A DNA stretch of 64,000 nt, from NCBI RefSeq assembly GCF_002210435.1, contig NZ_MZMV01000028.1:27832-91831 (forward strand). The letters run 5' to 3'. The stretch is from Micromonospora wenchangensis (GTDB taxonomy: Bacteria; Actinomycetota; Actinomycetes; Mycobacteriales; Micromonosporaceae). The notes under the pieces were generated by a model that saw only the letters and a program-made list of their open reading frames with translations, ran no database searches and had not been told where the DNA came from. How positions within the stretch are numbered: position 1 is the first letter of the stretch; every line of letters begins with the position of its first letter. Made by a program: the position numbers and the translations under genes. This document shows positions 36,201-45,056 of the stretch, one piece after another.

Positions 36201-39200
36201 GGCGCAGGGCCAGGTCGAGGGCGCAGTGGGTGGAGTCGCGGTGGGCGTAGACGCTGGTGCCGAAGCCCCGGAAGTCGTAGTAGTTGGCGGCCCGGCCGGA
36301 CAGGATGCAGGAGACGGCTCCGGTGAAGTCGTCCTCGTTGAGTTCGTCGGGAACGACGTCGCCGGCGTCGGCGAGGGCCTTGGCGAGGTACTCCCGCAGT
36401 GTCTGGGCCTGCCCGGGGTCGGGGAGCAGGTCGAAGGTGGCGGCGCACTCCTGCGCGTGGACCCGCAGTGCGGCGCGGGCGTTGTGCGTCGTCGGCAGGC
36501 TCGCCCCGACCAGGATCGCGGTGCCGGGCCGCAGCGTGGTTCCCGGTTCGCCGAGGTCGGTCAGGAGCGGTCCGAGGGCTTGGAGCATCATCAGGTGGGC
36601 GGGGTCCATGTGCCGCATCGTGCGGGGTGGGATCCGCACGTCGAGGGGGGACGGCAGCGGGTAGGGGCTGCCGAAGCTGGGTTGCGGGGTGGGGCCGTCG
36701 CCGACGAGCCAGGCGGGCACCCGGTCGCGGTCCAGGCCGGGCAGGTGGGTGTTCCAGCCGACGACGACGAGGTCCTCGGCGTCGGCGGCGGGGTCGGGCA
36801 GCGACGGTCGGGGGGCGGGTCGGGTCGTCGGTATCCGGTCGGCGAGCACCACGTGGGCGTCGGCCCCGCCGAGACCGAACGAGGACACCCCGACCATCCG
36901 TGGGCGGGCTTCGTCGACCGGCCAGGGTGCGTCGGTGACCGGCACCGTGAGGCGGGTGCCGTCGCCCAGCAGCGGGTGGGGGTCGGTGACGACGGTGTGG
37001 CCGGGGATCGTGCGGTGGGCGAGGGCGACCAGCGCGTGCGCCACCGACACGAGTCCGGCCAGGACACCGGTGTGACCGAAGACCTGCTTGTTCGACGTCA
37101 GCAGGCACGGCCGGTCCCGTTCGCCGAGTCGTGCCAGCAGGGAGCGCAGTTCGACCTCGTCGCCGACGGGGGTGCCGGTGCCGTGGGCCACCACCCAGTC
37201 GACGTCTGCGGCGTCGACGCCGGCGTCGGCCCAGGCCCGGCTGATCGCCAGTTCCTGTCCCCGGGTGGCGGGCGCGTGGATGCCCTTGCCGCGGCCGTCG
37301 GCGGCGAGTCCGGTGCCGAGGACGACGCCGTGGACGTGGTCGCCGTCGGCCACCGCGCGGGCGTACGGTTTCAGGGCGAGCATGACGGCACCCTCACCGA
37401 TCAGTGTCCCGTCGGCCGCCTGGTCGAAGGGGCGGATCCGGCCGCTGGCGGTGATGCCCTGGGCCCGGCAGAAGAGGGTGAAGCCGATCGGTTCGATCAC
37501 CGAGGTGCCGCCGACGAGCGCCACGTCGCAGCTTCCCTCGCGGAGGGCTTTGACGGCGGCGTCGAGGCAGAACAGTCCGGTGGCGCAGGCCGCGTCGAGG
37601 GTCAGGTGCTGGGCGTCGGGCGGGATCAGGCCGCGCAGCGCGTTACGGGACACCGAGGCGGGCAGGTAGGCCAGGGGGTTGCCGCCGTCGCCGCCGTAGT
37701 GGGCGCTGATGGCGTGGTCGGCGAGTTCGGCCAGCCAGTCGTCGTCGCCGCTGCGCTGGATGGCGTCGCGGATGAGGCGTCGGTACTCGTCGCCGAGGAC
37801 GATGCCCTGCGTGCCGAGTCCGGTCTGGTCGTGGATGCCGGTGGTCGCGGCGAGCCACCGGTCGCCGGGCCGGCGGTGCACTCCGGTCAGGGCCTGGACG
37901 GTGCAGTGGCGCAGCCACCGGGTGGTCCGTGGCCAGCCGGGGTGTCCCAGCATTCCGTCGGGTTCGGCGACGGAGGCGGGGTCGGGGACGAATCCCTGCA
38001 CGTAGCCGGCTTCCCGGATGTAGAAGCTGTCGGTGTCCGTCGCGCTGGCCGACCAGAAGTGCCGCAGGTCGAAGGCGGACGGTTCGCTGGCCAGCAGGGC
38101 GCCTTCCCGGAGCCGGTCGTAGAGGTCGGCGGGGTTGTTGGTGCCGGGCAGGACCACCCCGAGGCCGACCACCGCGATGGCGTCCGGGTCGTGTTCGGGG
38201 CCGCTCTGTGGGCGGTGCGGCTGCGGGTGGCGGACCGGACGTGGTGTCGCGGCGGCGGGTTGCGGTGCGGCGACGGCTTCGGTGGTCCGGTCCGGTTGCG
38301 GGCCGGTACGGGCCGCGGTGGTGGACGGTTGCGGTTCGGTGACCGTCGCGGTGGGCGCGGGGGCCGGTTCGGGGGCGGCCTCGGTGCCGGCCGGGGCCGG
38401 TTCGACAGCGTTGGCTGCCGTCGTGGGCGGCGGCAGGGGGGTTCGGGAAGGCACGCCGACCTGCGCGGCGAGTTTGCTGTGCAGTCGTAGGCCCTGCATG
38501 CCGCCGATGCTGATGCCGCCGTCGGCGACGAGGGTCTGCCCGGTGATGAACCCGGTGTCCGGGTGCAGGAGGTGGACAAGCAGCCGGGCCGCATCGGGGG
38601 TGGAGATGGTGCGGCGGTTCAGGTCGCTGGCGCGTGGCGAGTCGCCGATCGCGGCGGCCGGGTCGTCGAGGTTGACGACGATCTCGCTGGCCACGGAGCC
38701 CAGCAGGACGGTGTTGACCCGGATGTCCTGGTCGGCCAGTTCCAGCGCCAGGTACCGGACGAGGGATTCCAGGGCGGCTTTGGTGACGCCGCCGGGGCCG
38801 TAGCCGGGGACCGGCTGGTGGGCGCCGACGCTGGACAGGCACAGGATGGCTGCTCCCGGGCGGCCGACCATCAGCTCGGCGGCCCGGCGGGAGCAGTGGT
38901 AGGCGCCCATGACGTTGGTGGACCAGGCCCGCTGCCAGTAGGTGTCGTCGACGTCGAACAGGGGCAGGAACGCGCCGCCGGCCGCGTTGTTGACCAGGAA
39001 GTCGAGGCCGCCGTGCCGCTGCCGGATCAGGTCGAACATCCGGTCGATCTCGCCACGTTTGGCCACCGAGGCCCGGATGAACTCCGCGCTGAGGCCGGCT
39101 TCGGCCAGTTCGGTGCGCAGCAGTTCGGCCTGGTCGACGGAGTGGAAGTAGTTGACGATGACGTGTGCGCCGCAGGCGGCCAGTCGACGGACGATGTCCG

Positions 39201-39267
39201 CGCCGAGGCTCTTGGCCGCGCCGGTCACCAACGCGACCCGGCCGTGCAGGTCTGGTGTGTCGGTCAT
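33268..39267 (-). CDS. Multidomain iterative PKS: FabL-like ER - KS - KS-like (Cys lost) - KR - DH
   Basis: 1999 residues from the ATG at 39267, overlapping the AT-ACP stop by four bases. Residues 5-260: SDR with TGAAKSLG, NNAAGG and a Tyr156-x6-Lys163 pair, the hallmark of FabL-type enoyl-ACP reductases. About 270-355: Pro/Ala linker. About 360-810: KS with Cys561 (DAACATG), His695 (HGTGTP) and His732 (NKQVFGH). About 830-1100: second KS-like domain; the Cys position aligns with Arg1010, so it resembles a chain-length factor. About 1370-1600: KR with Ser1555, Tyr1569 and Asn1573. About 1690-1960: DH hotdog with His1727 (HRVNGEYVLP) and Asp1903. AT and ACP are on the next subunit. The KS-CLF pairing recalls PUFA synthase PfaC. 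Start, length and every active site are intact. Confidence 0.9.
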   Translation of the reverse strand: MTDTPDLHGRVALVTGAAKSLGADIVRRLAACGAHVIVNYFHSVDQAELLRTELAEAGLSAEFIRASVAKRGEIDRMFDLIRQRHGGLDFLVNNAAGGAFLPLFDVDDTYWQRAWSTNVMGAYHCSRRAAELMVGRPGAAILCLSSVGAHQPVPGYGPGGVTKAALESLVRYLALELADQDIRVNTVLLGSVASEIVVNLDDPAAAIGDSPRASDLNRRTISTPDAARLLVHLLHPDTGFITGQTLVADGGISIGGMQGLRLHSKLAAQVGVPSRTPLPPPTTAANAVEPAPAGTEAAPEPAPAPTATVTEPQPSTTAARTGPQPDRTTEAVAAPQPAAATPRPVRHPQPHRPQSGPEHDPDAIAVVGLGVVLPGTNNPADLYDRLREGALLASEPSAFDLRHFWSASATDTDSFYIREAGYVQGFVPDPASVAEPDGMLGHPGWPRTTRWLRHCTVQALTGVHRRPGDRWLAATTGIHDQTGLGTQGIVLGDEYRRLIRDAIQRSGDDDWLAELADHAISAHYGGDGGNPLAYLPASVSRNALRGLIPPDAQHLTLDAACATGLFCLDAAVKALREGSCDVALVGGTSVIEPIGFTLFCRAQGITASGRIRPFDQAADGTLIGEGAVMLALKPYARAVADGDHVHGVVLGTGLAADGRGKGIHAPATRGQELAISRAWADAGVDAADVDWVVAHGTGTPVGDEVELRSLLARLGERDRPCLLTSNKQVFGHTGVLAGLVSVAHALVALAHRTIPGHTVVTDPHPLLGDGTRLTVPVTDAPWPVDEARPRMVGVSSFGLGGADAHVVLADRIPTTRPAPRPSLPDPAADAEDLVVVGWNTHLPGLDRDRVPAWLVGDGPTPQPSFGSPYPLPSPLDVRIPPRTMRHMDPAHLMMLQALGPLLTDLGEPGTTLRPGTAILVGASLPTTHNARAALRVHAQECAATFDLLPDPGQAQTLREYLAKALADAGDVVPDELNEDDFTGAVSCILSGRAANYYDFRGFGTSVYAHRDSTHCALDLALRQLRHQACDLALVGAVSLRPISGWDAHLDTLVPAGRTVAEGAAVVAVARRCTARDHGLPILGTLTTTPGRTADDPPHTLPAAAGADRTYLALDALLAVLRGVVTGTGTVVSPAAPGSPTIRFTGPTGPDPDGAVPDLAEQPIGRRQTLHLRPLTPPDPDGPAIPAGSIVVTDTPDLATAVTGPDIAIWSPGPGVDAASHVPPDAAADALAGLPFVPRHIRILTRLETPADDTDDTEATRLEDLQDLAFTTIQAALPALRAGGSLAAVLLAALPQATTHPLAGLFTGLVRSVRAEIPQCGGNALITDTSHAPTALAQLARATTARVPTHTLACRGQTWYELTVADDEPAHRTPQPALPPGAVVVAFGGARGITPELLDAVARTTDRPHLYVIGRTPLPDTDDELPSQAAFIAAGRRDNPDASLRDLRTAYERAQARLEVRRTVHRLTELCGPDRVHHRVGDVLDADRTTAVLDEIMDRHGRIDLLVNTVLDLRSRALHAKTLTDFRAVRATKATGYRNLKRALAGRPPRVWCNFSTLATLAPAPGDVDYCAVNEYLAYASAWADRTAPDGHRELAILWSGWREVGVASSTAMQETLRRNRMDAYISSRQGAAQFLHAVTRPGNGAAVFFIRDEERVLLGQRGINTDTTGGPLPLPVPDAPPPTPPDPTLATPLLDGVLLRGHRWAVFTKTWEPHTLAEQDGRWMRHHRVNGEYVLPGTFALEAAAGAAVHLCPDLTVTGFRDLACHTSVTVRSAGPPRTITVEARLTDRSPDRAVVAVRITTNRIGRNGKVLRFNDLLCEATVVLADRHPALPAPTDQTAHRPEPDFTMPVYSADLPITLSGPFAGTGEYARGPHGTSATFRLDHQAWSPALAGMTVPAILLDAMVHLLLLPPHGDRPPLVGPMAGIETVDLGGPGNDCQLSAAHPTIRLHCRFADGTLTAATPDGHVLARVTGVSAHATDHSGRLIRPHADTPQPALP

Positions 39268-40706
39268 CGGGCGGTCGCCTCCGCCTGCGCCTGGACGACG
39301 GCCTGCGCGATCCGCCGCAGGGTGCCGACGGTCAGCAGGGAGGTGTTGGCGCGCAGGTCCGGCAGGCCGTACCGGTCGGCGACCCGGCTGAGCAGGGCGA
39401 CCTGCTTGAGTGACTCCACGCCCAGGTCGGATTCCAGGGCGTCGTCGTCGCCGAGCAACTCCGGGGGGTAGCCCAGGTAGTCGCCGTACAGGGCGCGGAT
39501 CTCGGCCAGGACCGTCGCGTACCGCCGGTCGGCGTCCAATGCGGGCCGGGGTGGGTCGACCGTGACGGGGGAGGCCGGTGCCACCGGCGTCGGCGGGGTC
39601 AGGACGGGCGGCGCAGCCGGGGCGGCGGTCGCCACGGGTGGCGGCGGGACGGCGGGGGCGGGTGGCGGTGGCGGGGACGCGACGGGCGGCGCAGGCGCGA
39701 CGGGTGCAGGAGATGCCGGGACGGGTAGGGGTGCCGGCGTCCGCACCGGGGGTGGGGCGGTGTCGGTGCGGCTGGCGACCAGCGCCCGGACGGCCGCGAC
39801 CGGGTCGTGTTCGCTCAGCGGTACGACCGCCTGGACGCCCGGGACCGAGGCCTCGACGAACCGGGTGACGACCGGCCACTCCCCGCATTCGATGAACGTG
39901 TCCGCGCCGGCGGCGTGCAGGGCGCGGACCGTGTGCAGCATCCGGACCTGGGCGGTGAGTGCGCCGGCCACCAGTTCGACCGGGTCCTCGTCGCCGATGT
40001 CGCGGCCCAGCCATGGTGAGGACACCCGCCACCGTCCGCCGCCGTAGGACACGCGGGGTGCGGAGGCCCGCAGGTCCCGGGCGGCCTGGGCGACGGCCGG
40101 GGTGTGGGTGGGGTGCGGGACGTCGAGGCGGACGCTGGGCCAGCCGAGCGCCTCGGCCACCCGCTCGGCCTCGTCGATCTGCCGTCTCGGTCCGCTGAGG
40201 ACACTCTGTCGGGGGGTGTTCTCGCAGGCCAACACCAGGTGCGGGTGGCCGATCAGCCCGGCGAGTGACTCCGCCCGGCGGCCGTCGACCCCGACGGCGA
40301 GCATCGTGCCCGGCCAGGCCTGCCGGGTCAGTGCCTGGGACCGGGCCACCGCCAGGCGCGCCGCGTCGCCCACCGAGACGTGTCCGGCTGCGGCCAGGGC
40401 CCACAGTTCGCCGATGCTCTGCCCCACGATCGCCACCGGTTCGACGCCCTCGGCGACGAGCAGGTGGTACGTGGCGAGGCTGACCGCGAAGATCTCCAGG
40501 TAGTGCACCTCGGGGCTGTAGGGGCGTTCACCGGCGGCGTCCTCGATCAGCCGGGTGCTGATGTCGGGCAGTCCCGACTCGCGGGCCGCCTTGTCGATCA
40601 GGGTCAGCGCCTCACGGACCGTTTCGTAGCGGCTGTGCAGGTCGCGCAGGGTGCCCGTACGGGGGGCAGCCACCGTGCCGGGCATGACGAAGACAGAATC
40701 CACCAT
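39264..40706 (-). CDS. Discrete AT-ACP subunit of the iterative PKS
   Basis: 480 residues from the ATG at 40706. Residues 1-310: acyltransferase with nucleophile Ser97 in GQSIGE and catalytic His201. The position of the HAFH/YASH specificity motif reads HPTH, so the extender choice is not predictable. About 315-395: an extreme Pro/Ala linker. About 400-480: ACP with the phosphopantetheine Ser432 in DLGVESLKQ, closest in style to ACPs of PUFA synthases (LGxxSxK). It must pair with the upstream-overlapping large subunit (ATGA). No thioesterase is present on either protein. Confidence 0.9.
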   Translation of the reverse strand: MVDSVFVMPGTVAAPRTGTLRDLHSRYETVREALTLIDKAARESGLPDISTRLIEDAAGERPYSPEVHYLEIFAVSLATYHLLVAEGVEPVAIVGQSIGELWALAAAGHVSVGDAARLAVARSQALTRQAWPGTMLAVGVDGRRAESLAGLIGHPHLVLACENTPRQSVLSGPRRQIDEAERVAEALGWPSVRLDVPHPTHTPAVAQAARDLRASAPRVSYGGGRWRVSSPWLGRDIGDEDPVELVAGALTAQVRMLHTVRALHAAGADTFIECGEWPVVTRFVEASVPGVQAVVPLSEHDPVAAVRALVASRTDTAPPPVRTPAPLPVPASPAPVAPAPPVASPPPPPAPAVPPPPVATAAPAAPPVLTPPTPVAPASPVTVDPPRPALDADRRYATVLAEIRALYGDYLGYPPELLGDDDALESDLGVESLKQVALLSRVADRYGLPDLRANTSLLTVGTLRRIAQAVVQAQAEATAR

Positions 40707-40835
40707 GTGCGTCACCCTCGTTTCCATCCCGGTGGTCGGGCTGTGCTGTGGTGCGCCGTGCCGGCGCAGGGACAATCGACGACGTGCGACCTGCGGGTGC
40801 GGTATCCCCCGCGCCCGGGGCCGGTTCCCCGCCGG

Positions 40836-41072
40836 CTACTCGGCGATGCGGGACCGGTACGCCCAGCGGAAGACGAGCGGCTCGGTGTCGCTGTCGTCGG
40901 GGCGTTCGAAGTGCTCGTAGCCACCGTTGTGCGGGATCTTCACCTTCGGCGCGTCCGGTGGGATCCGCTGGCTGCGCAGCTCGGGTGGCAGGCTCGCCGG
41001 GCCGCCTTCGAGTGCGATCCGGATGGTGGCGTGGGGGGCTGTGGTGTCGTCCGGCTGGGCGGGGACGGTCAT
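40836..41072 (-). CDS. DUF5988 family small protein
   Basis: 78 residues from the ATG at 41072 (GGGGAAG ribosome site). The core ALEGGPASLPPELRSQ, then VKIPHNGGYEHFER and FRWAYRSRIAE, are characteristic of DUF5988 proteins. These are often found in actinomycete natural-product clusters. Function unknown. First gene of the PKS operon, 129 bp ahead of the AT-ACP gene. Confidence 0.8.
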   Translation of the reverse strand: MTVPAQPDDTTAPHATIRIALEGGPASLPPELRSQRIPPDAPKVKIPHNGGYEHFERPDDSDTEPLVFRWAYRSRIAE

Positions 41073-41106
41073 GCGGATAGCTTCCCCGGGCCGGACGAAT
41101 GAGACA

Positions 41107-41122
41107 TGCGTCAGCTGACGCA
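41107..41122. promoter_or_regulatory. Perfect 16-bp palindrome, candidate LAL-regulator operator
   Basis: TGCGTCAGCTGACGCA lies 35 bp upstream of the DUF5988 start, between it and the LAL gene. A near copy (two mismatches) is found at 49921-49936, ahead of the second LAL operon. Confidence 0.65.
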
Positions 41123-41153
41123 GAAAACCGCCTGAAGGTCGGCGAGTCATCCG

Positions 41154-44027
41154 TCATCGGGCGCCGGCGTTGCGCAGCACCTCCCGGGCGATCTGGTTGC
41201 GGCTCTGCAGTCCGAGTTTGTGCAGGGCGCGGGAGATGTGGGTCTGGACCGTGCGGCGGGTCAGGAGCATCGTGGTGGCGATCTCCGACGTGGAGCGACC
41301 CTCGGCGACGAGCACGGCGACGCGCCGTTCGGTGGCGGTGAGCGCCGCCCAGCCCGACACCGGCCGGGGCGCGCGGGGGCCGCTGACTCCTCGGCGGACT
41401 CCCCTGCCCCGTAGCCGTGCCTCGGTGCGACGGACGTCCCAGGTCGCGCCCATGCGGCTGTACAGGCCGATCGCCTCGGTGGCGGCCGCCCGGCACTCGT
41501 CGGTCGCGCCGTGGCCGGCCAGCACCACCGCGAGGTCTTCGAGGGTCGCCGCCAACTCGGTCCTGGGGCCGGCCGACCGGTAGTGCTGCACGGCTGTGCG
41601 CAGCGGCCCGGGGTCCTCGGTGGCCAGGCCGACGCAGCGTTGCCGCATGGCCGCGGCCCGCCCCGGTGTCTTCTCGGCCTCGGTCCACAGACGCGCCAGG
41701 TCGAGGGTGGCCGTCACGGTCGAGGTGTCCGTGCAGGCCGACGCCATCCGGATGAGGTCCGCGAACCACGGGTGGTGGGGGCCGGTTCCGGTGTCGGGGC
41801 GGTGCTGCAACATGGTGGCGAGCAGGGCGGTGCCCCGTTCGGGTTCGCCCTGCTGCTCGGCGTGGACGGCCCGGGCGGCGAGGAGGAATCCCTCGCTGTC
41901 CTCGTCGGTGCTGCGGCCGGCGGGCACCTCCGGGCCGGTGTGCAGGTGGGTTTCGGCGAGCGCGCGGTCGTCGCGTCGGACGGCGATCAGCGCGGTGACA
42001 CCCCGTCGTAGCAGCGCGGGTCCGCCCCGGTGCAGGCCCGGATAGAACGGGCCGCAGGGGTCGTCCGGGACCGGGGTCAGTGCCGTCAGTGCCTCGTCCC
42101 AGCGGCCGACCCAGTAGTGCAGCGTCGCCTCGGTGACGCCGATGGACCCGGCGGCGATGTCGTGGGCCCGGCGGCGGATCTCCCGGGACAGTCGCAGCAC
42201 CCTGTCGGCTTCCCGCCACCGGGCCATGTCCTGCAGGCTCACCACGCGGCAGTGCAGGGCGAACATCTCCAGTTCGGGGTGGTCGGGGTGACCGACGAGG
42301 GTGGTGAGCGCCTGTTCGGCGTACCGGAGTGCGGCCGGGTGGTCACGCCGGTCGGAGTGGGTGAGGGACAGCACGACGCTGGCGCCGGCGATCGCGCAGT
42401 CGTCGCCGCAGCGGCGGCCGGCGTCGAGTGCCTCGGCGGCGAGTTTTTCGGCTTCGTCCGGCCCGCCGGTGCCGGCCCGGGTGATCAGGGCCAGGGTGCC
42501 CAGGAGGCGTCCGCGCCACGGTTCGGGTATCGCCGCCGGTCGGGTGAGCGCCTGTCGCAGGATCAGTTCGGCCTCGTCGGTCTTCCCGCTGTTGTTGAGC
42601 GCGCGGATCAGCAGCCAGTGCAGTTCGCCGTGCGCGTCCAGTCCGGTGGACGACGCGAGGGCCTCGCGGGCCCGGTCGGCGGCCTCCTCCCACCGGCCGA
42701 GCAGTTGCAGTGCGCGGGCCAGTGCGACGCTCAGTGCGGCCCGGTGCGGGTCGTCTGTGGGAAGTTGTCCGAGCTGGGTGTGCAGCAGCCGGACCGTGAG
42801 TGCCGGGTCGGCGTCCGCCAGGGCGGGGGCGGATCGCTGGAGCCAGTCGGGCACCCACCGGTTCTCGACGCCGCCCGCCGCTTCCAGTTGGCGTGCCACG
42901 GTGAGCGGTGCGGCGGCTGCGGCGGCCAACTCCCGGGCCAGGTCGAGGTGCAGTGCCCGACGCAGCGGCAGCGCGACGGCGTCGTGCAGGGCTTGGCGGA
43001 TCAACGGGTGGCAGAACGTCATCCGCTGTCCGGAGCCGGCGAGGATGCGGGCTGCGACGGCTCTCTGCACCACGTCGGCGAGGGCCCGCACCGGCCGGCC
43101 GAGCACGACGCTGAGGTCGGTGACGGTGAACTCGGTGCCGAGCAGTGCGGCGGTCCGCAACACGTCCCCGGCGTCCGGCACCAGACCGAGCCGGCTGGTC
43201 AACGCGGCGGTGAGGGCCGGCGGTATCCGGTCGTCGTCGTCACGCAGGTCCGCGTGTCCCGCCACGACCTGGACCAGGTCCTCCCGGGCCAGGACGTCGG
43301 CCAGCTCGTGCAGATAGCGCGGGTTACCGACCGCCGCGCCGGACCAGCGGCTGAGGGTCGGGCCGGGTGGCGCTCCGAGCAGCCCGGTCAGGAGTTGGGA
43401 GACCTCCGTGTCGTCCAGCGGGGTGAGGCTCAGCAGGTGTTCGTGGCCCCGGCCACCGCCGGCAGGCGTGTGGGTCGGCCGGGACGGGTCCTGCCGGTGG
43501 GCGGCGACCAGGAGCAGGGGCAGGTGTTCGGCGCTGGACGCCAGTCGTCGCCAGACCACGGTCGACGGTTCGTCCATCCAGTGTGCGTCGTCCACGATCA
43601 GGACGGTGGGGCCCGCCGCGCACAGGTCGTCGACGAGGCTGACCAGCATGTCGGCCACGGCGGCCAGGGTCGACCCGGTGGCGGGGAAGGCCGGCGCCCG
43701 GCCGAGCAGGGTCTGGGTGATCTCCGCCCGGGACGGGTCGTCCGGCCGTTGGCGGACGCCGAGGCAGGCGAGCAGGACACTCAGCGGTGACTGGTGGGAA
43801 AGTTGGTCGGCGACGGCGTGGAACACCTGGTAGCCGCAGTCGGCCGCGGCCTGGTCGATGATGGCGAGCAGCGAGGTCTTGCCTATACCCGGCTCACCGA
43901 CCAGCCGGAGCACCGAGCCGCTCCCCCGTGCCAGCCGGGTCAACGCTGTCTGCGTGAGACTCAGCTCACGCTCTCGCCCGACCCATACCTCGGACCCGAA
44001 CTCCGGGCCTATTCTCAGCATTCCCAT
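41154..44027 (-). CDS. LAL-type LuxR-family regulator of the PKS cluster
   Basis: 957 residues. N-terminal AAA module with Walker A LVGEPGIGKTSL (about 42-53) and Walker B TVLIVDDAHWMDE. A long TPR-like middle follows, then a C-terminal LuxR HTH (TATERRVAVLVAEGRSTSEIATTMLL-x-RRTVQTHI, about 895-950, written in parts). LAL proteins are usually pathway activators. Its stop is 82 bp from the DUF5988 start and it is co-directional; the palindrome at 41107-41122 is the likely target. The ATG at 44027 lacks a strong ribosome site. Confidence 0.9.
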   Translation of the reverse strand: MGMLRIGPEFGSEVWVGRERELSLTQTALTRLARGSGSVLRLVGEPGIGKTSLLAIIDQAAADCGYQVFHAVADQLSHQSPLSVLLACLGVRQRPDDPSRAEITQTLLGRAPAFPATGSTLAAVADMLVSLVDDLCAAGPTVLIVDDAHWMDEPSTVVWRRLASSAEHLPLLLVAAHRQDPSRPTHTPAGGGRGHEHLLSLTPLDDTEVSQLLTGLLGAPPGPTLSRWSGAAVGNPRYLHELADVLAREDLVQVVAGHADLRDDDDRIPPALTAALTSRLGLVPDAGDVLRTAALLGTEFTVTDLSVVLGRPVRALADVVQRAVAARILAGSGQRMTFCHPLIRQALHDAVALPLRRALHLDLARELAAAAAAPLTVARQLEAAGGVENRWVPDWLQRSAPALADADPALTVRLLHTQLGQLPTDDPHRAALSVALARALQLLGRWEEAADRAREALASSTGLDAHGELHWLLIRALNNSGKTDEAELILRQALTRPAAIPEPWRGRLLGTLALITRAGTGGPDEAEKLAAEALDAGRRCGDDCAIAGASVVLSLTHSDRRDHPAALRYAEQALTTLVGHPDHPELEMFALHCRVVSLQDMARWREADRVLRLSREIRRRAHDIAAGSIGVTEATLHYWVGRWDEALTALTPVPDDPCGPFYPGLHRGGPALLRRGVTALIAVRRDDRALAETHLHTGPEVPAGRSTDEDSEGFLLAARAVHAEQQGEPERGTALLATMLQHRPDTGTGPHHPWFADLIRMASACTDTSTVTATLDLARLWTEAEKTPGRAAAMRQRCVGLATEDPGPLRTAVQHYRSAGPRTELAATLEDLAVVLAGHGATDECRAAATEAIGLYSRMGATWDVRRTEARLRGRGVRRGVSGPRAPRPVSGWAALTATERRVAVLVAEGRSTSEIATTMLLTRRTVQTHISRALHKLGLQSRNQIAREVLRNAGAR

Positions 44028-45056
44028 CGAAGGTGAATTGCCGTCGGCGGTCTCTCCGACGACGAATATTCTTGTCCTGGACCGGCCGCCTCACATCACA
44101 CCGTGTCGGCCGGTTAATCAACCTCTATGGCGACCGCCGCACCGGGCCGCAATGAACTGGCAGGGGGCCTTGATCGACCTCCACCAGATCACAAAATTGC
44201 CTGATATCGCCGCCGCAACACCCTATGGTGAGCCATCTTCATAGGAAGTAGTTGAAAAATCAAGGGATGCTCGTCGAGTTCGCGGCGCGCCGGTTTCCAG
44301 TCGCACCACCAGGGCCGTTGCCGGATCGCACAATACGTTTCGGTCAGGTTAAATTGTGATGGTCGGTGGGTGCCGCGACGGCGGGCAGGCGCCGCCCCGC
44401 CACCGCCGCAGCCTGTCACCACGCCCGAAGGAGGCGAGGCCGACAGGATGAATTCACATCGTCACCGCGAAGGGATTGCCGAATTCCTGCCCGCCTTCAC
44501 ATCAAGTCCGGCGAGGTCGCCGAATCAGCACGCCAATCACGACCCGGAAAGAGACTTGATCTCCCAAGGCCGAGTTCGATGCTACATCGCTGCCCGTCAA
44601 ATCCGATAGCCCTGAGTGAATCTTCACGCACCTTCGGTAACAGCCACGGACCGCCCCCGCTCCCCGCACACTGCCGACCGGATCACCACCACACGAGTTG
44701 CCAGGTTCCGGCGAGACGGCCGGCACGGTGCATCACGACGACGGCCGCCGTGATCGGTCGCGCCGCCACAGCGACCAGACACGAACGGATCCGGAAGCGC
44801 TCCAGCCGCACGCCTTTCCACCCAGGCACCGACCGCATCACCCGAGCCGCCTGCGTGACCATCGCCGGGGCCGGGTTCCGGTGCTGACCACCCTGGCGGC
44901 CCCGCCGACACACCGGTCCGAGCGTCCGGGAGCCGACGTCGCCGGGCCGGCGATCATCGCGTACCAGCTACGGATGGCCCGGACCGCAGTCGTCTCCCTG
45001 ATGCTGGCTGCCGTGATCGCCGTGCCTGGAACACAGCAGCGGATACTCTGGCAATC
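44028..45056. other. Long gene-poor region upstream of the LAL gene
   Basis: About 1 kb with no convincing gene. From 44030 to 44640 it is visibly richer in A/T than the surroundings (for example around 44190-44270 and 44330-44360). It carries several short inverted repeats such as GGTTAATCAACC at 44112-44123. A GGAGG at 44429 precedes an ATG at 44448 by about 14 nt and starts a 53-codon frame without recognisable features. I leave it uncalled. Most likely an extended regulatory region. Confidence 0.45.
45044..45049 (+). promoter_or_regulatory. -10 box of the cold-shock gene (leaderless)
   Basis: TACTCT seven bases before the GTG at 45057 places the transcript start at the start codon. No clear -35 is seen. 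Confidence 0.4.

Noticed and set aside
39267..40404. Large PKS extended to a start at 40404
   Set aside because: The added ~380 residues are Arg/Pro-rich shadow of the AT-ACP gene. The ATG at 39267 begins the SDR domain and overlaps the upstream stop.
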